This document shows positions 7,649 to 16,201 of a stretch of DNA of 64,000 bases, one piece after another. How positions within the stretch are numbered: the first letter of the stretch is position 1; each line of letters opens with the position of its first letter. A model generated the notes under the pieces. The model had not been told where the DNA came from, searched no databases, and saw only the letters and a list, made by a program, of their open reading frames with translations. The translations under genes and the position numbers were made by a program. Source of the stretch: Pseudomonas capeferrum. GTDB taxonomy: Bacteria > Pseudomonadota > Gammaproteobacteria > Pseudomonadales > Pseudomonadaceae. The stretch is taken from positions 1 to 64,000 of the forward strand of contig NZ_JAAMQM010000018.1 in NCBI RefSeq assembly GCF_013523055.1, in the 5' to 3' direction.

Positions 7649-8833
7649 ATGCTGGCGCAACTTCCACCTGCCTTGCAGAGCTTGCAGTTGCCACTGCGAC
7701 TCAAGCTTTGGGACGGCAAGCAATTCGATCTCGGTCCCAGTCCTCAGGTAACCATTGTGGTAAAGGAGCCTCAGCTGATTACACAGTTGACGCACCCCAG
7801 CCTGAATGAGCTGGGTGCGGCCTTCGTCGAAGGCAAGCTCGAACTCGAAGGCAGGATTGGGGAAGCCATCCGGGTGTGCGACGAGCTGAGTGAAACCTTG
7901 CTCAAGGATGCGCTAGAGGCTCCGCCAATTCGCTCCGCCCATGACAAGGCCACCGACGCCGAGGCCATTTCCTACCACTATGATCTTTCCAATGCGTTCT
8001 ATCAGCTTTGGCTCGATCAGGACATGGCTTACTCCTGCGCCTACTTCAAGCACCCCGACAATGACCTTGATCAGGCTCAGCAGGACAAGTTCGATCACCT
8101 GTGCCGCAAGCTGCGGCTCACGGCAGGAGACCATCTGCTGGACGTCGGTTGTGGGTGGGGCGGCCTCGCGCGGTTCGCGGCACGGGAATATGGCGCTACC
8201 GTGTACGGGATTACCCTGAGCAAGGAACAACTGAAGCTGGGCCGCCAACGCGTTCATGACGAGGGGCTATCAGACAAGGTCGACCTGCAGATTCTCGATT
8301 ACCGCGATATCCCTCAGGATGGCCGCTTCGATAAGGTGGTCAGCGTCGGCATGTTCGAGCATGTCGGACATGCCAACTTGGCGCTTTACTGCCAAAAGCT
8401 CTACGGCGCCGTTCGTGAAGGCGGCCTGATCATGAATCACGGGATCACCGCCAAGCATGTGGATGGACGACCTGTTGGCAGGGGCGCGGGTGAGTTCATC
8501 GATCGCTATGTCTTTCCGCATGGAGAGCTACCGCACTTGTCGATGATCTGTGCGGCCATCTGTGCCAGCGGACTGGAGGTGGTGGACGTCGAGAGCCTGC
8601 GCCTGCACTACGCCAGGACACTCAATCTGTGGAGCGAGCGCCTGGAAAACCAGTTGGACAAAGCTGCTGATATCGTTCCGGAAAAAGCCTTGCGGATCTG
8701 GCGGCTGTATCTCGCTGGCTGTGCTTACGCGTTTACCAAGGGATGGATCAATCTGCACCAGATCCTTGCCGTGAAACCCTATGCCGATGGCCGCATCGAT
8801 CTGCCTTTGACGCGTGAGGATCTCTATCGTTGA
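7649..8833 (+). CDS. cfaB: cyclopropane-fatty-acyl-phospholipid synthase
   Basis: The 394-residue product has an N-terminal lipid-binding part (about 1-105) and a SAM-methyltransferase domain with motif I LLDVGCGWGGLARFAA, then VVSVGMFEHVGHANL and HYARTLNLWSERL, as in Cfa enzymes. It transfers the methyl of SAM onto cis double bonds of membrane phospholipid acyl chains, making cyclopropane rings that harden the membrane in stationary phase and under acid or solvent stress. A clear GGGGAGG site precedes the ATG. It converges with the cardiolipin synthase gene with only 7 bp between stops. The symbol follows the P. putida homologue at the same locus. Confidence 0.92.
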   Translation: MLAQLPPALQSLQLPLRLKLWDGKQFDLGPSPQVTIVVKEPQLITQLTHPSLNELGAAFVEGKLELEGRIGEAIRVCDELSETLLKDALEAPPIRSAHDKATDAEAISYHYDLSNAFYQLWLDQDMAYSCAYFKHPDNDLDQAQQDKFDHLCRKLRLTAGDHLLDVGCGWGGLARFAAREYGATVYGITLSKEQLKLGRQRVHDEGLSDKVDLQILDYRDIPQDGRFDKVVSVGMFEHVGHANLALYCQKLYGAVREGGLIMNHGITAKHVDGRPVGRGAGEFIDRYVFPHGELPHLSMICAAICASGLEVVDVESLRLHYARTLNLWSERLENQLDKAADIVPEKALRIWRLYLAGCAYAFTKGWINLHQILAVKPYADGRIDLPLTREDLYR

Positions 8834-8840
8834 GCGCCGC

Positions 8841-10280
8841 TCAGAGAATAGGTGAAATCAATCGCGCGATACGCATCCCGAGCTGTTGCAGGCGGTGCGT
8901 ATCGCGGATGTCTTCGTTCGTGATTTCGCGCGATTGTTGAAAATCGTCCAATAGCATTGCTTCCACTTTGGCGGTGAATGTCTGGTCTACGGTCAGCAAC
9001 ATCACTTCGAAGTTGAGACGGAAGGAACGGTTGTCGAGGTTGGCACTGCCGATGGCGCTGATCTCTTCATCGATCAAGACCACTTTCTGGTGCAGAAAGC
9101 CCGGTTGATAACGGAACATACGCACACCCGCGCGAACCGCTTCGAAAGCGAACAGGCTGGAAGCGGCGTAGACGATACGATGGTCCGGTCGCGACGGTAT
9201 GAGAATCCGTACATCCACACCGCGCAGCACTGCCAGCCTCAAGGCAGCGAAAATTGCTTCGTCCGGGATGAAATACGGGCTGGTGATCCAGACCCTGGAT
9301 GTAGCCGAGTGAATAGCTTCCAGGAAAAACAGCGCGCAGGTTTCCTGCGAATCGGCGGGCCCGCTCGCCAGGAGCTGACATAGGACGCCGTTATCAGGAT
9401 AAGTATCAGGCAGGATCAACGGTGGCAGTTCACGTGTCGCCCAATACCAGTCTTCGGCAAAAGACTCCTGCAGGCATGCCACTACCGGTCCACTGACCTG
9501 GATATGTGTATCTCTCCAAGGTGACAGCCGTGCAAGTCTACCTAGGTACTCGTCACCCACATTCAGGCCGCCGAGGAATCCTTTCACGCCATCCACGACC
9601 ATTATCTTGCGATGGTTGCGGAAGTTGACCTGAAACCGGTTGAACCAGCCACGACGCGTCGCGAAGGCTTTGACCTGTACATTGCCTTCCCTGAGCGTGC
9701 GACTGTAGCGAGCGGGCAAGGCGTGACAACCGACACTGTCATACAGCAGGAAGACCTTTACTCCTTGCGCCGCCTTGCGTAGAAGCAACCGCTGCAAGTC
9801 TCGACCTATGGCATCGTCGTGGATGATGAAGAACTGGATCATCACCGTTTCCTTCGCGCTTTCGATCGCGTTGAACATGGCAGTGAACGTGGCATCGCCA
9901 TTGATGAGCAGCTTCACTTCATTGTTCGCCAGACAGGGCATTCGACCCAGTTTCGGCATCGCTCTCAGCGCGGTGTAGGTTTCTGACTGCCGTGCTGCCA
10001 ACGCCTCCTCTACCCAAGGCTGCCAATTGAGGTTGGCCATGGCCACGTGCATTTCCTGGTTGGCCTGACGCCGGGCAAGGATGTACGCATAGAAGGAGCG
10101 GGCGCCGAAGATCAGGTAGGGGATCAACGTCAGGTATGGGATGAAGAGTAGCGACATGGCCCAGGCAATTGCGCCTTGCGCCGTGCGCACGGTGAAGACT
10201 GCATGCAGCGCCGCTACGATCCCGAGCAGGTGAACCAGGCCGATCAGATAGCCGAAAAAGTAGGGACTGTGGTAATCCAT
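8841..10280 (-). CDS. cls: cardiolipin synthase
   Basis: The 479-residue product starts with two transmembrane helices (FFGYLIGLVHLLGIVAALHA and AIAWAMSLLFIPYLTLIPYL) and has two phospholipase-D HKD motifs, NHRKIMVVDGVKGFLGG (about residue 223) and LHQKVVLIDEEISAIGSANLD (about 397). It condenses two phosphatidylglycerol molecules to cardiolipin and glycerol at the inner membrane. Length and order match bacterial ClsA. An AGGA lies upstream of the ATG at 10280. Together with cfaB it forms a small neighbourhood of membrane-lipid genes on facing strands. Confidence 0.93.
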   Translation of the reverse strand: MDYHSPYFFGYLIGLVHLLGIVAALHAVFTVRTAQGAIAWAMSLLFIPYLTLIPYLIFGARSFYAYILARRQANQEMHVAMANLNWQPWVEEALAARQSETYTALRAMPKLGRMPCLANNEVKLLINGDATFTAMFNAIESAKETVMIQFFIIHDDAIGRDLQRLLLRKAAQGVKVFLLYDSVGCHALPARYSRTLREGNVQVKAFATRRGWFNRFQVNFRNHRKIMVVDGVKGFLGGLNVGDEYLGRLARLSPWRDTHIQVSGPVVACLQESFAEDWYWATRELPPLILPDTYPDNGVLCQLLASGPADSQETCALFFLEAIHSATSRVWITSPYFIPDEAIFAALRLAVLRGVDVRILIPSRPDHRIVYAASSLFAFEAVRAGVRMFRYQPGFLHQKVVLIDEEISAIGSANLDNRSFRLNFEVMLLTVDQTFTAKVEAMLLDDFQQSREITNEDIRDTHRLQQLGMRIARLISPIL

Positions 10281-10412
10281 GCGCGTCCTGCCTTGTTGAA
10301 CCGATACCGTTTAACAGACCATGTTCACGGTGGGTGGTGCAACCCAGGACGGTAAATCGCGTCTAACCTTCTGTTCGGCTTTCGGCCGGGATCACTCTAG
10401 GAGCATTTTCAA

Positions 10413-10940
10413 ATGATTAATCGCCTGCCACTGCTGGCCCTGGCGCTTGGCCTTGCCAGTCCGATCGTGAACGCTCAAATGCTGCAGCCCGGCCTTTGGG
10501 AACTGACCACCAGCAACATGCAGGTCGATGGAAAGCCTTTGCCAGATATGGACTTCATGCTAGGTCAGTTGAAGAACCTGCCGCCGGAACAGCGGGCCAT
10601 GATGGAAGGCGTATTGGCCAAGCAGGGTATTACCGTTGCGGGGAAGGGGGTGCAATCCTGCCTGACACCGGAGCAGGTCCAGACCAACGATATTCCTTTG
10701 CAGGATCCACAATCCGGTTGCAACCAGAAAATTACCGATCGCACGGGTAATGTTTGGAAGTTCCAGTTCACCTGCCCGCGTGCTCAAGGGAGTGGGCAGG
10801 CTACTTTCCTCAATGACCGTGAGTTCGTCACGCAAGTCAGCGGCACGTTCAACGCGTCTGGCGTCCAGCAGCAGGGCAGCATGAACACGCGGGCTGTGTG
10901 GCTCGGCAGTGATTGCGGTACTGTCAAACCACGGACTTGA
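10413..10940 (+). CDS. DUF3617 periplasmic protein
   Basis: The 175-residue product has a signal peptide (cut after about VNA, residue 21), then QPGLWELTTSNMQVDGKPLP, MMEGVLAKQGI, four cysteines suggesting disulfides, and VSGTFNASGVQQQG, the layout of DUF3617 proteins. Its function is unknown; members are small exported proteins common in Proteobacteria. GGAGCA lies before the ATG. It stands alone between the cls promoter region and the folE2 remnant. Confidence 0.8.
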   Translation: MINRLPLLALALGLASPIVNAQMLQPGLWELTTSNMQVDGKPLPDMDFMLGQLKNLPPEQRAMMEGVLAKQGITVAGKGVQSCLTPEQVQTNDIPLQDPQSGCNQKITDRTGNVWKFQFTCPRAQGSGQATFLNDREFVTQVSGTFNASGVQQQGSMNTRAVWLGSDCGTVKPRT

Positions 10941-10943
10941 GTC

Positions 10944-11836
10944 TTACCACTGCCATTGGCTGACAGCGACTGCGTCGTGGGCATGCAGGCTTTCCGCATG
11001 TTCCACGCGCACTTTGAAGGCATGGAAGCACGGTGATGTCTTCAACCTTGCATGGAGTCGTCTGGCAGCATCTTCGCAGAACATCAGGTTCTGTCCATTT
11101 GCCAAGGCGAATGCCTGTTCGTCAGCCCGTTTCACAGCTGTTTGAACGGCTGTACCTAGCGTGGCTTCAACTTCATCAATCAGCTCGGTAACGGGAAGAT
11201 GTTCCAGGACCGCGTCTAGCCGTGCCTGAGTCTTGCAACGCTGCGTTGGCTGTGCGGAGTTGCCACTATGCTTTGGCTTGTTTCTAGCTAGGCCAAAACC
11301 GACTCATAGTCCAACGCGCGCTCCGTGAAATCCTCGATAAACTGGTGCTGGATCAGTTGTCTAGCTAGCGCAGCGGAGCAGAGCAGAGCAGGGGCAAGTC
11401 GAGGAGTGCAAAGCCTCCACAAATAGTTCCACGTGGAACACTCCGCTTTTCAATGGCGCATCCAGACGTACTGGATAGCGTTTCCACCCCTCCAACGGGC
11501 TCGTCAACGCAGGTCGACTGAGAAGATGCTCGAATTTCAACGACAGGTAAGCACTGCTAAAAGGCCTTCATGGCAAGGAAGTAGTTCAGCAAAAGACGTA
11601 ACGAAAAAAGCGTCAGCTCCTTGTGCTCGAGTTGAGATAGAGCCAGATACAAGCGCAACATGTGAATCCCACGCGATTCACCGTCGTCGAGACTGACCCC
11701 CCGCATCGGCAACTGCGCTCACATGCCGCCTCTCGAATTGTAGGGGCAGTGCGATGCCGCACATGCCGTCCCATTCGAGCGGCACTGCTTGCTGGCTGGT
11801 CTGAGCTGCAATATCGGGATGCTTCAGGCTGGTCAT
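10944..11836 (-). pseudogene. folE2: folE2 (type IB GTP cyclohydrolase) pseudogene
   Basis: Reading the minus strand across frames gives almost a whole FolE2 protein. It begins MTSLKHPDIAAQ at 11836, continues VPLEWDGMCGIALP, GESRGIHMLRLYLALSQLEH, AYLSLKFEHLLSRPAL, EGWKRYPVRLDAPL and the metal-site segment SSTCPCSA, then ATPHSQRSVA, and ends with TAVKRADEQAFALANGQNLM and DAVAVSQWQW. The frame breaks at a run of six G (11697-11702), near 11565, in a repeated GAGCA stretch near 11370 and near 11225, and there is one in-frame TAG near 11290. FolE2 is the zinc-independent enzyme that starts folate synthesis when zinc is scarce, and Zur normally represses it. This copy cannot make an active enzyme. 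Confidence 0.85.
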
Positions 11837-11846
11837 GATGATCGTT

Positions 11847-11859
11847 TTCACAGTGTGAA
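11847..11859. promoter_or_regulatory. 13-bp palindrome upstream of the folE2 remnant
   Basis: TTCACAGTGTGAA is a perfect palindrome with one central base, 11 bp upstream of the folE2 start. It does not fit the Zur consensus; it could be another operator or chance. Confidence 0.3.
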
Positions 11860-12009
11860 CAAGCTTAGCGGCACCCGGTAAGCAGCTACATTGCGCTGCG
11901 CAAATCTAGGGCATGAAGGCTGCAATGACCATCCTCAGCTAGACAATCCGCAACTTCATGCATGTCTCCATGAGCATCACTGACGAATACAGCTTGGCGT
12001 AAGCTTATT

Positions 12010-12022
12010 GTTATACTATAAC
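12010..12022. promoter_or_regulatory. Zur box
   Basis: GTTATACTATAAC is a perfect 6-1-6 palindrome, extended to TGTTATACTATAACA. It matches the Zur operator of Pseudomonas and other gammaproteobacteria (GTTATA-N-TATAAC type). It sits 47 bp before the COG0523 start and about 175 bp from the folE2 start, so it could have served both. Zur with zinc binds and represses; zinc shortage releases it. Confidence 0.75.
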
Positions 12023-12068
12023 ACCTTTAACGCATCGTCCGAATGCTTTTGCCTGATGAGGCACAGTC

Positions 12069-12939
12069 ATGTCTACCCGTTTGCCCGTTCCTGTACTTTC
12101 CGGCTTCCTGGGCGCTGGAAAGAGCACCTTGCTCAATCACATGCTGCAAAATCGTGAAAGCCTGCGGGTCGCCGTGATCGTCAATGACATGAGTGAGATC
12201 AATATCGATGCCAGTGAGTCCAGCGGAACGTCGGTCTCAATCGCGCCAAAGAAAAGCTGGTAGAAAGGAGCAATGGCTGTATCTGCTGCCCGCTGCGGGA
12301 AGACTTGCTCGAAGAGGTCGCGCGCTTGGCGGAGAAAGGGCGCTTTGACTACCTGCTGATCGAATCCACCGGTATCTCCGATCCTCTGCCAGTGGCGGAA
12401 ACATTTACCTTCCGTGACGAACAAGGGCGCAGTCTGTCGGTCATGGCCCGCCTGGACACCATGGTCACGGTAGACGATGCCTTGAACTTCATGCATGACT
12501 ACCAGGCGGCTGACTGTCTCGCCAGCCGTGGGGAGACGATGGGGGAAGAAGACGATCGCTCACTGAGCGACCTGCTCATCGAGCAAGTCGAGTTTGCCGA
12601 CGTCATCCTGTTGAGCAAGATCGACCTTGTCAGCGAACACGAGCGCAACGAACTTGCCGCGGTTCTGCGAAGCCTGAACCCTCGCACGCGAATCGTGCCC
12701 ATGATCATGGGTCAGGTACCCCTGGCCACCGTGCTCGACACGGGCCTGTTCGACTTCGAACAAGCCGCGCAAGCGCCTGGATGGCTACAAGAGCTGCGTG
12801 GCAAAAATTTGCCTGAAACCGAAGCCTATGGAATTGCTGCCGATACCTGGCAGGCGCGGCGTCCCATGCATCCGCAGCGCTTCTTCGACTTTATCCACAC
12901 GCCTTGGACGAACGGACGACTCCTGCGTTCCAAGGCTTC
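12069..12939 (+). pseudogene. COG0523 (ZigA/YciC-like) zinc-metallochaperone GTPase, frameshifted and truncated
   Basis: The first 57 codons are a normal start: VLSGFLGAGKSTLLNHML (Walker A) and VAVIVNDMSEINIDASE. A small deletion near 12238 breaks the frame and translation would stop at 12263. In another frame the protein resumes with EKLVE, SNGCICC (the CxCC metal motif), LLEEVARLAEKGRFDYLLIE, LSKIDLVSE and ends at TNGRLLRSK. There it runs into DUF1826 sequence, so the C-terminal domain is missing. COG0523 proteins use GTP to deliver metal to client enzymes under zinc starvation. The gene is downstream of a Zur box but cannot give a full product. Confidence 0.85.
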
Positions 12940-13305
12940 ATCGCCGACGTCGCGTGGTTGGTGGCCGCCTATACCTGTCTGCTTGGTGCATATCGGGTGG
13001 GATTACGACTGCGAGTCCTGGAAGGCGCGATGTGTCCACGGTTCCATGTGGATCAAGTGCCCTTTGCGCCTGTTGATAACTTATACCGGGCTGGGAAGCG
13101 AGTGGCGGCCAGAGATTGCGTCGATCGCAGCCCTCCGCGATTGACTACAGTGCCTGTGGATAACATCAAGAAGCTGCAGCTTGGGGAAGTAGCTTTGCTC
13201 AAAGGGGAAAGATGGATCGGTAACGAGGGCAGGGGGCTTGTGCATCGTTCGCCTGAAGGCACGCGCAACAGACGTTTGCTGCTCAGCCTTGACTGGCTGG
13301 CCTGA
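12934..13305 (+). pseudogene. DUF1826 remnant fused to the COG0523 pseudogene
   Basis: From 12934 the sequence encodes GFIADVAWLVAAYTCLLGAY, then GAMCPRFHVDQVP, in another frame LRLLITYTGLGSEWRPE, and back in the first frame LGEVALLKGERWIGNEGRGL and LLLSLDWLA. These are the middle and C-terminal parts of DUF1826, a Zur-regulon protein of unknown function in pseudomonads. The N-terminal third is gone and there are two compensating frameshifts (a base gained near 13063, the frame restored near 13145). The six bases GGCTTC (12934-12939) fit both the COG0523 and the DUF1826 side of the joint, as expected for a deletion through short homology. Confidence 0.78.
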
Positions 13306-14158
13306 GGGGGCATAGTTGAGTCTGACTCTTGCCGAAGCCATGACATGCTGCAGAACATTCCCACCCACGTGATCGCCGGCCCGCTAGGGGCCGGGAAAAC
13401 CAGTCTGATTCATCACCTGCTAAGCCAAAGGCCTACTGGCGAGCGATGGGCGGTATTGGTCAACGAATTCGGGCAGATTGGCCTGGATGCGGCACTGCTG
13501 GCGCGCGACAGTGATGACATCGTGATCAGCGAGGTGGCAGGCGGATGCCTCTGTTGCGTCAATGGCATGCCCTTCCAGGTGGGCCTTTCGCGCTTGTTGC
13601 GCAAGGCACGTCCCGATCGTCTGTTCATCGAGCCGTCTGGCTTGGGGCATCCAGCACAATTGATGGCTCAGCTGACAGGTTCGCCCTGGCGTGGCGTACT
13701 CATCGTACAACCGCTGGTAATGGTTCTGGATACCCTATCCATGGCGCAAGGAGAGGTACTTCCCGAAGCACAGCAGCAGGCGTTGGCCGCCGCGAGGCTG
13801 TTGATAATGAACAAATCGGCAGCTGTGGATGAATCGAGCAGGCTGTTGATAACGGAAAGACTGCCGTTATTGCCAACGGTGTGGATAAATCACGGTGTAA
13901 TAGCGATTGAACAAATTTTGCAGTTATCAACAGGAGAACTCAGGGGTGATATTGTTGATAAGTTGCCTGTGGAGAGTAATCCACAGCCGTTGAGTGCCTT
14001 GTGGATAGATCCCCGAAGCCCGTATTGCCGTGTGCATCAAGGTATAGATGCCTGGAGCATTGGCTGGCATTGTCACCCTCAACAAACCTTCGATCTTGCT
14101 CGTCTGCAGGCTTTTCTTGAAGAATGGCCCTGGCGTCGAGCCAAGTTGGTTATCCACA
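13071..14158. repeat. cluster of DnaA-box-like nonamers
   Basis: TGTGGATAA or its complement (perfect DnaA box) occurs at 13155, 13880 and 14150. TGTTGATAA or its complement (one mismatch) occurs at 13071, 13799, 13844, 13924 and 13953. Further one-mismatch boxes lie at 13824, 13977 and 14000. Eleven sites in 1.1 kb is far above chance for this GC-rich DNA; eight lie within 13799-14008. Confidence 0.55.
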
Positions 14159-14316
14159 GCCCCGACGGATGGAAGTCCTTCAATGGACTTGGCCGCCAAC
14201 CCATTGCCTGGCAAGCCAGCGAGTGGCGCAAGGACTCGCGCATAGAGCTCATCTTCGAGCATCCGCAACCGGTCGATGCTCTCAAGGTATCATTGCAGAG
14301 CTGTTGCCTGGTATAG
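13345..14316 (+). CDS. COG0523 family GTPase (CobW-like), intact
   Basis: The 323-residue product has Walker A GPLGAGKTSLIHHLL (about residue 12), EFGQIGLDAALL, the metal motif GGCLCC (about 69), FIEPSGLGHPAQ as switch region, and a C-terminal CobW_C-like part (WRRAKLVIHSPDGWKSFNGL). These proteins hydrolyse GTP and are linked to zinc or cobalt handling. The G4 base-recognition motif, normally NKxD, reads NKSA, so guanine specificity may be relaxed. It follows the DUF1826 remnant by 39 bp on the same strand and was probably part of the same Zur-controlled unit. Its central part is dense in DnaA-box-like sequences, giving unusual runs such as LLITERLPLL. Confidence 0.85.
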   Translation: MLQNIPTHVIAGPLGAGKTSLIHHLLSQRPTGERWAVLVNEFGQIGLDAALLARDSDDIVISEVAGGCLCCVNGMPFQVGLSRLLRKARPDRLFIEPSGLGHPAQLMAQLTGSPWRGVLIVQPLVMVLDTLSMAQGEVLPEAQQQALAAARLLIMNKSAAVDESSRLLITERLPLLPTVWINHGVIAIEQILQLSTGELRGDIVDKLPVESNPQPLSALWIDPRSPYCRVHQGIDAWSIGWHCHPQQTFDLARLQAFLEEWPWRRAKLVIHSPDGWKSFNGLGRQPIAWQASEWRKDSRIELIFEHPQPVDALKVSLQSCCLV

Positions 14317-14318
14317 GC

Positions 14319-14711
14319 TCAATTGCGCCAGCGGTTGTGTTCCTGGCGCCACTGCTTCATCTCGATGACATTATCCGCGTGCGGCGGCGTCTTGATCTCG
14401 AATGGATAAGGGGCCAGCTCGATTTGCACGGCATGAGCGCCGAACTGGGTGACGGTACCAGGGTGACGTTGCTCTCCGGTGACAGTGAACTCGAAACCAT
14501 AGATACGGGCCAGGCGCTTGCGGCCATTGGCATCGCGAACGAAGGCGATGCGCTTGAGCGCGACGTTATCGTCCAGCAGCTCGAGCTCGAGTTTGGCGCA
14601 GTGTTGCTTGACCCTTTCCAAGGCTTTTTCACGCAGCCCATGGTTATGCCAACACCAGGCACCTGCTGTCGCCAGCAGCATCAGGACGAAGAGGTTTTCC
14701 AGGTCGAACAT
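14319..14711 (-). CDS. DUF3301 membrane-anchored protein
   Basis: The 130-residue product has one N-terminal helix (LENLFVLMLLATAGAWCWHN), then a soluble part with QHCAKLELELLDDNVALKRI, GRKRLARIYGFEFTVTGEQRH and a final NRWRN, the DUF3301 pattern. The function is unknown; it is a conserved single-gene family of gammaproteobacteria. It converges on the COG0523 gene (2 bp between stops) and is divergent from pdxY. Confidence 0.82.
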   Translation of the reverse strand: MFDLENLFVLMLLATAGAWCWHNHGLREKALERVKQHCAKLELELLDDNVALKRIAFVRDANGRKRLARIYGFEFTVTGEQRHPGTVTQFGAHAVQIELAPYPFEIKTPPHADNVIEMKQWRQEHNRWRN

Positions 14712-14827
14712 CTGTATAGCTCCAAACGGGTCGAATCAGCTTAACTGCGTCCATGGTCTGTCGTACAGGTAGCAATTGAGTCCATACTGCGCGGCGCATT
14801 TTCTTGAATAACTCGTGGAAACCCTGC

Positions 14828-15700
14828 ATGAAACGCACACCGCACCTGCTCGCCATCCAGTCACACGTGGTTTTCGGTCACGCCGGAAACAGCGCCGCGG
14901 TGTTTCCGATGCAGCGAATAGGCGTCAATGTCTGGCCGCTCAATACCGTGCAATTCTCCAACCATACTCAGTATGGCCAGTGGGCGGGAGAAGTGCTCGC
15001 GCCTGCGCAAATTCCCGCGCTGGTCGATGCGATCGCCGGCATCGGCGAGCTGGGGAATTGCGATGCGGTGTTGTCCGGTTACCTGGGCAGCGCCGAGCAG
15101 GGGCGTGCCGTTCTTGCGGGCGTAGAGCGTATCAAGGCGGCGAACCCGCGGGCGCTGTATCTCTGCGACCCGGTCATGGGTCACGCGGAAAAGGGTTGCG
15201 TCGTACCGCCTGCCGTCAGCGAATTCCTTCTGCGGGAGGCGGCATCGGTTGCCGATATCCTCTGCCCCAACCAGCTCGAACTGGACAGCTTCTGTGGCCG
15301 TCGGGCCGAGTCGCTCGCGGACTGTGTCGTCATGGCCCGCAGCCTGTTGGAGCGCGGACCCCACGTCGTGCTCGTCAAGCACCTGGCCTACCCTGACCGC
15401 GCCAAGGAGCTTTTCGAAATGCTGCTGGTGACCCGTGAGGGAGCCTGGCATCTGCAGCGGCCCTTGCTGGCGTTTCCGCGCCAACCGGTCGGCGTGGGCG
15501 ACCTGACCTCAGGACTGTTCCTGGCCCGCGTGCTTCTAGGCGACAGCTGGGTGGAAGCTTTCGAGTTCACCGCCGCTGCGGTACACGAGGCGCTGCTGGA
15601 AACCCAGGCTTGCACCAGCTATGAACTGCAACTGGTGCGCGCCCAGGACCGCATCGCGCATCCGCGCGTGCGCTTTGAAGCACATCGCTTGGAATATTAG
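14828..15700 (+). CDS. pdxY: pyridoxal kinase PdxY
   Basis: The 290-residue product belongs to the ribokinase-like pyridoxal kinases: LLAIQSHVVFGHAGNSAAVF at the start, PLNTVQFSNHTQYG, YLCDPVMGHAEKGCVV, ADILCPNQLELDSF, and the anion-hole motif GVGDLTSGLFLARVLLG with the catalytic Asp. It phosphorylates pyridoxal in the salvage of vitamin B6 with ATP. I use the ATG at 14828 (MKRTPHL), which gives the usual family length; an ATG at 14804 adds eight residues. Ribosome site weak. Confidence 0.92.
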   Translation: MKRTPHLLAIQSHVVFGHAGNSAAVFPMQRIGVNVWPLNTVQFSNHTQYGQWAGEVLAPAQIPALVDAIAGIGELGNCDAVLSGYLGSAEQGRAVLAGVERIKAANPRALYLCDPVMGHAEKGCVVPPAVSEFLLREAASVADILCPNQLELDSFCGRRAESLADCVVMARSLLERGPHVVLVKHLAYPDRAKELFEMLLVTREGAWHLQRPLLAFPRQPVGVGDLTSGLFLARVLLGDSWVEAFEFTAAAVHEALLETQACTSYELQLVRAQDRIAHPRVRFEAHRLEY

Positions 15701-15715
15701 TGGCCTGCGTGGCCA

Positions 15716-16201
15716 CTAGAGGCTGTCGGTCTTTAGGTCGCGGTAGCGTTTTTCCAGCTCCTGTCGGATCAGGCGTCGCTGCTGGCCTTGCAGGAACCGG
15801 CGTTTCTCCTCGCTGTTCTGCGGCTGGCGTGGCGGCACAGGCACAGGCTTGCGATTGTCATCCACGGCAACCATGGTGAAGAAGCAGCTATTGGAGTGTC
15901 TTACCGAGCGCTCGCGGATGTTTTCGGTAACGACCTTGATGCCTACTTCCATCGACGTATTGCCCGTGTAGTTCACCGAGGCCAGAAAGGTCACCAGTTC
16001 GCCGACATGGACGGGCTCGCGGAAAATCACCTGGTCGACCGACAGGGTGACGACATAGCTGCCCGCATAACGGCTGGCGCACGCATAGGCGACCTCATCG
16101 AGGTATTTGAGCAAGGTACCGCCATGGACGTTACCTGAGAAGTTGGCCATGTCCGGGGTCATCAGGACAGTCATCGACAGCTGGGCATTTCCGGGTTCCA
16201 T
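15716..16201 (-). CDS. acyl-CoA thioesterase (hotdog fold)
   Basis: The 161-residue product has the hotdog signature ANFSGNVHGGTLLKYLDEVA, then YVVTLSVDQVIFREPVHVGE and FTMVAVDDNRKPVPVP, as in the YciA/cytosolic acyl-CoA hydrolase group that splits acyl-CoA into free acid and CoA. A charged, probably helical tail (EEKRRFLQGQQRRLIRQELE) follows the domain. The ATG at 16201 is preceded by GTGAG; an ATG 51 bp further upstream is possible. It converges on pdxY. Confidence 0.87.
   Translation of the reverse strand: MEPGNAQLSMTVLMTPDMANFSGNVHGGTLLKYLDEVAYACASRYAGSYVVTLSVDQVIFREPVHVGELVTFLASVNYTGNTSMEVGIKVVTENIRERSVRHSNSCFFTMVAVDDNRKPVPVPPRQPQNSEEKRRFLQGQQRRLIRQELEKRYRDLKTDSL

Noticed and set aside
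11433..11696. Plus-strand 87-codon open frame
   Set aside because: It runs opposite to the readable folE2 remnant and has no family features, so it is a shadow.
11880..12010. Minus-strand open frame with SDAHGDMHEVADCLAEDGHC between folE2 and the Zur box
   Set aside because: No start codon lies in the frame and no known Zur-regulon protein is recognised; too short to call.
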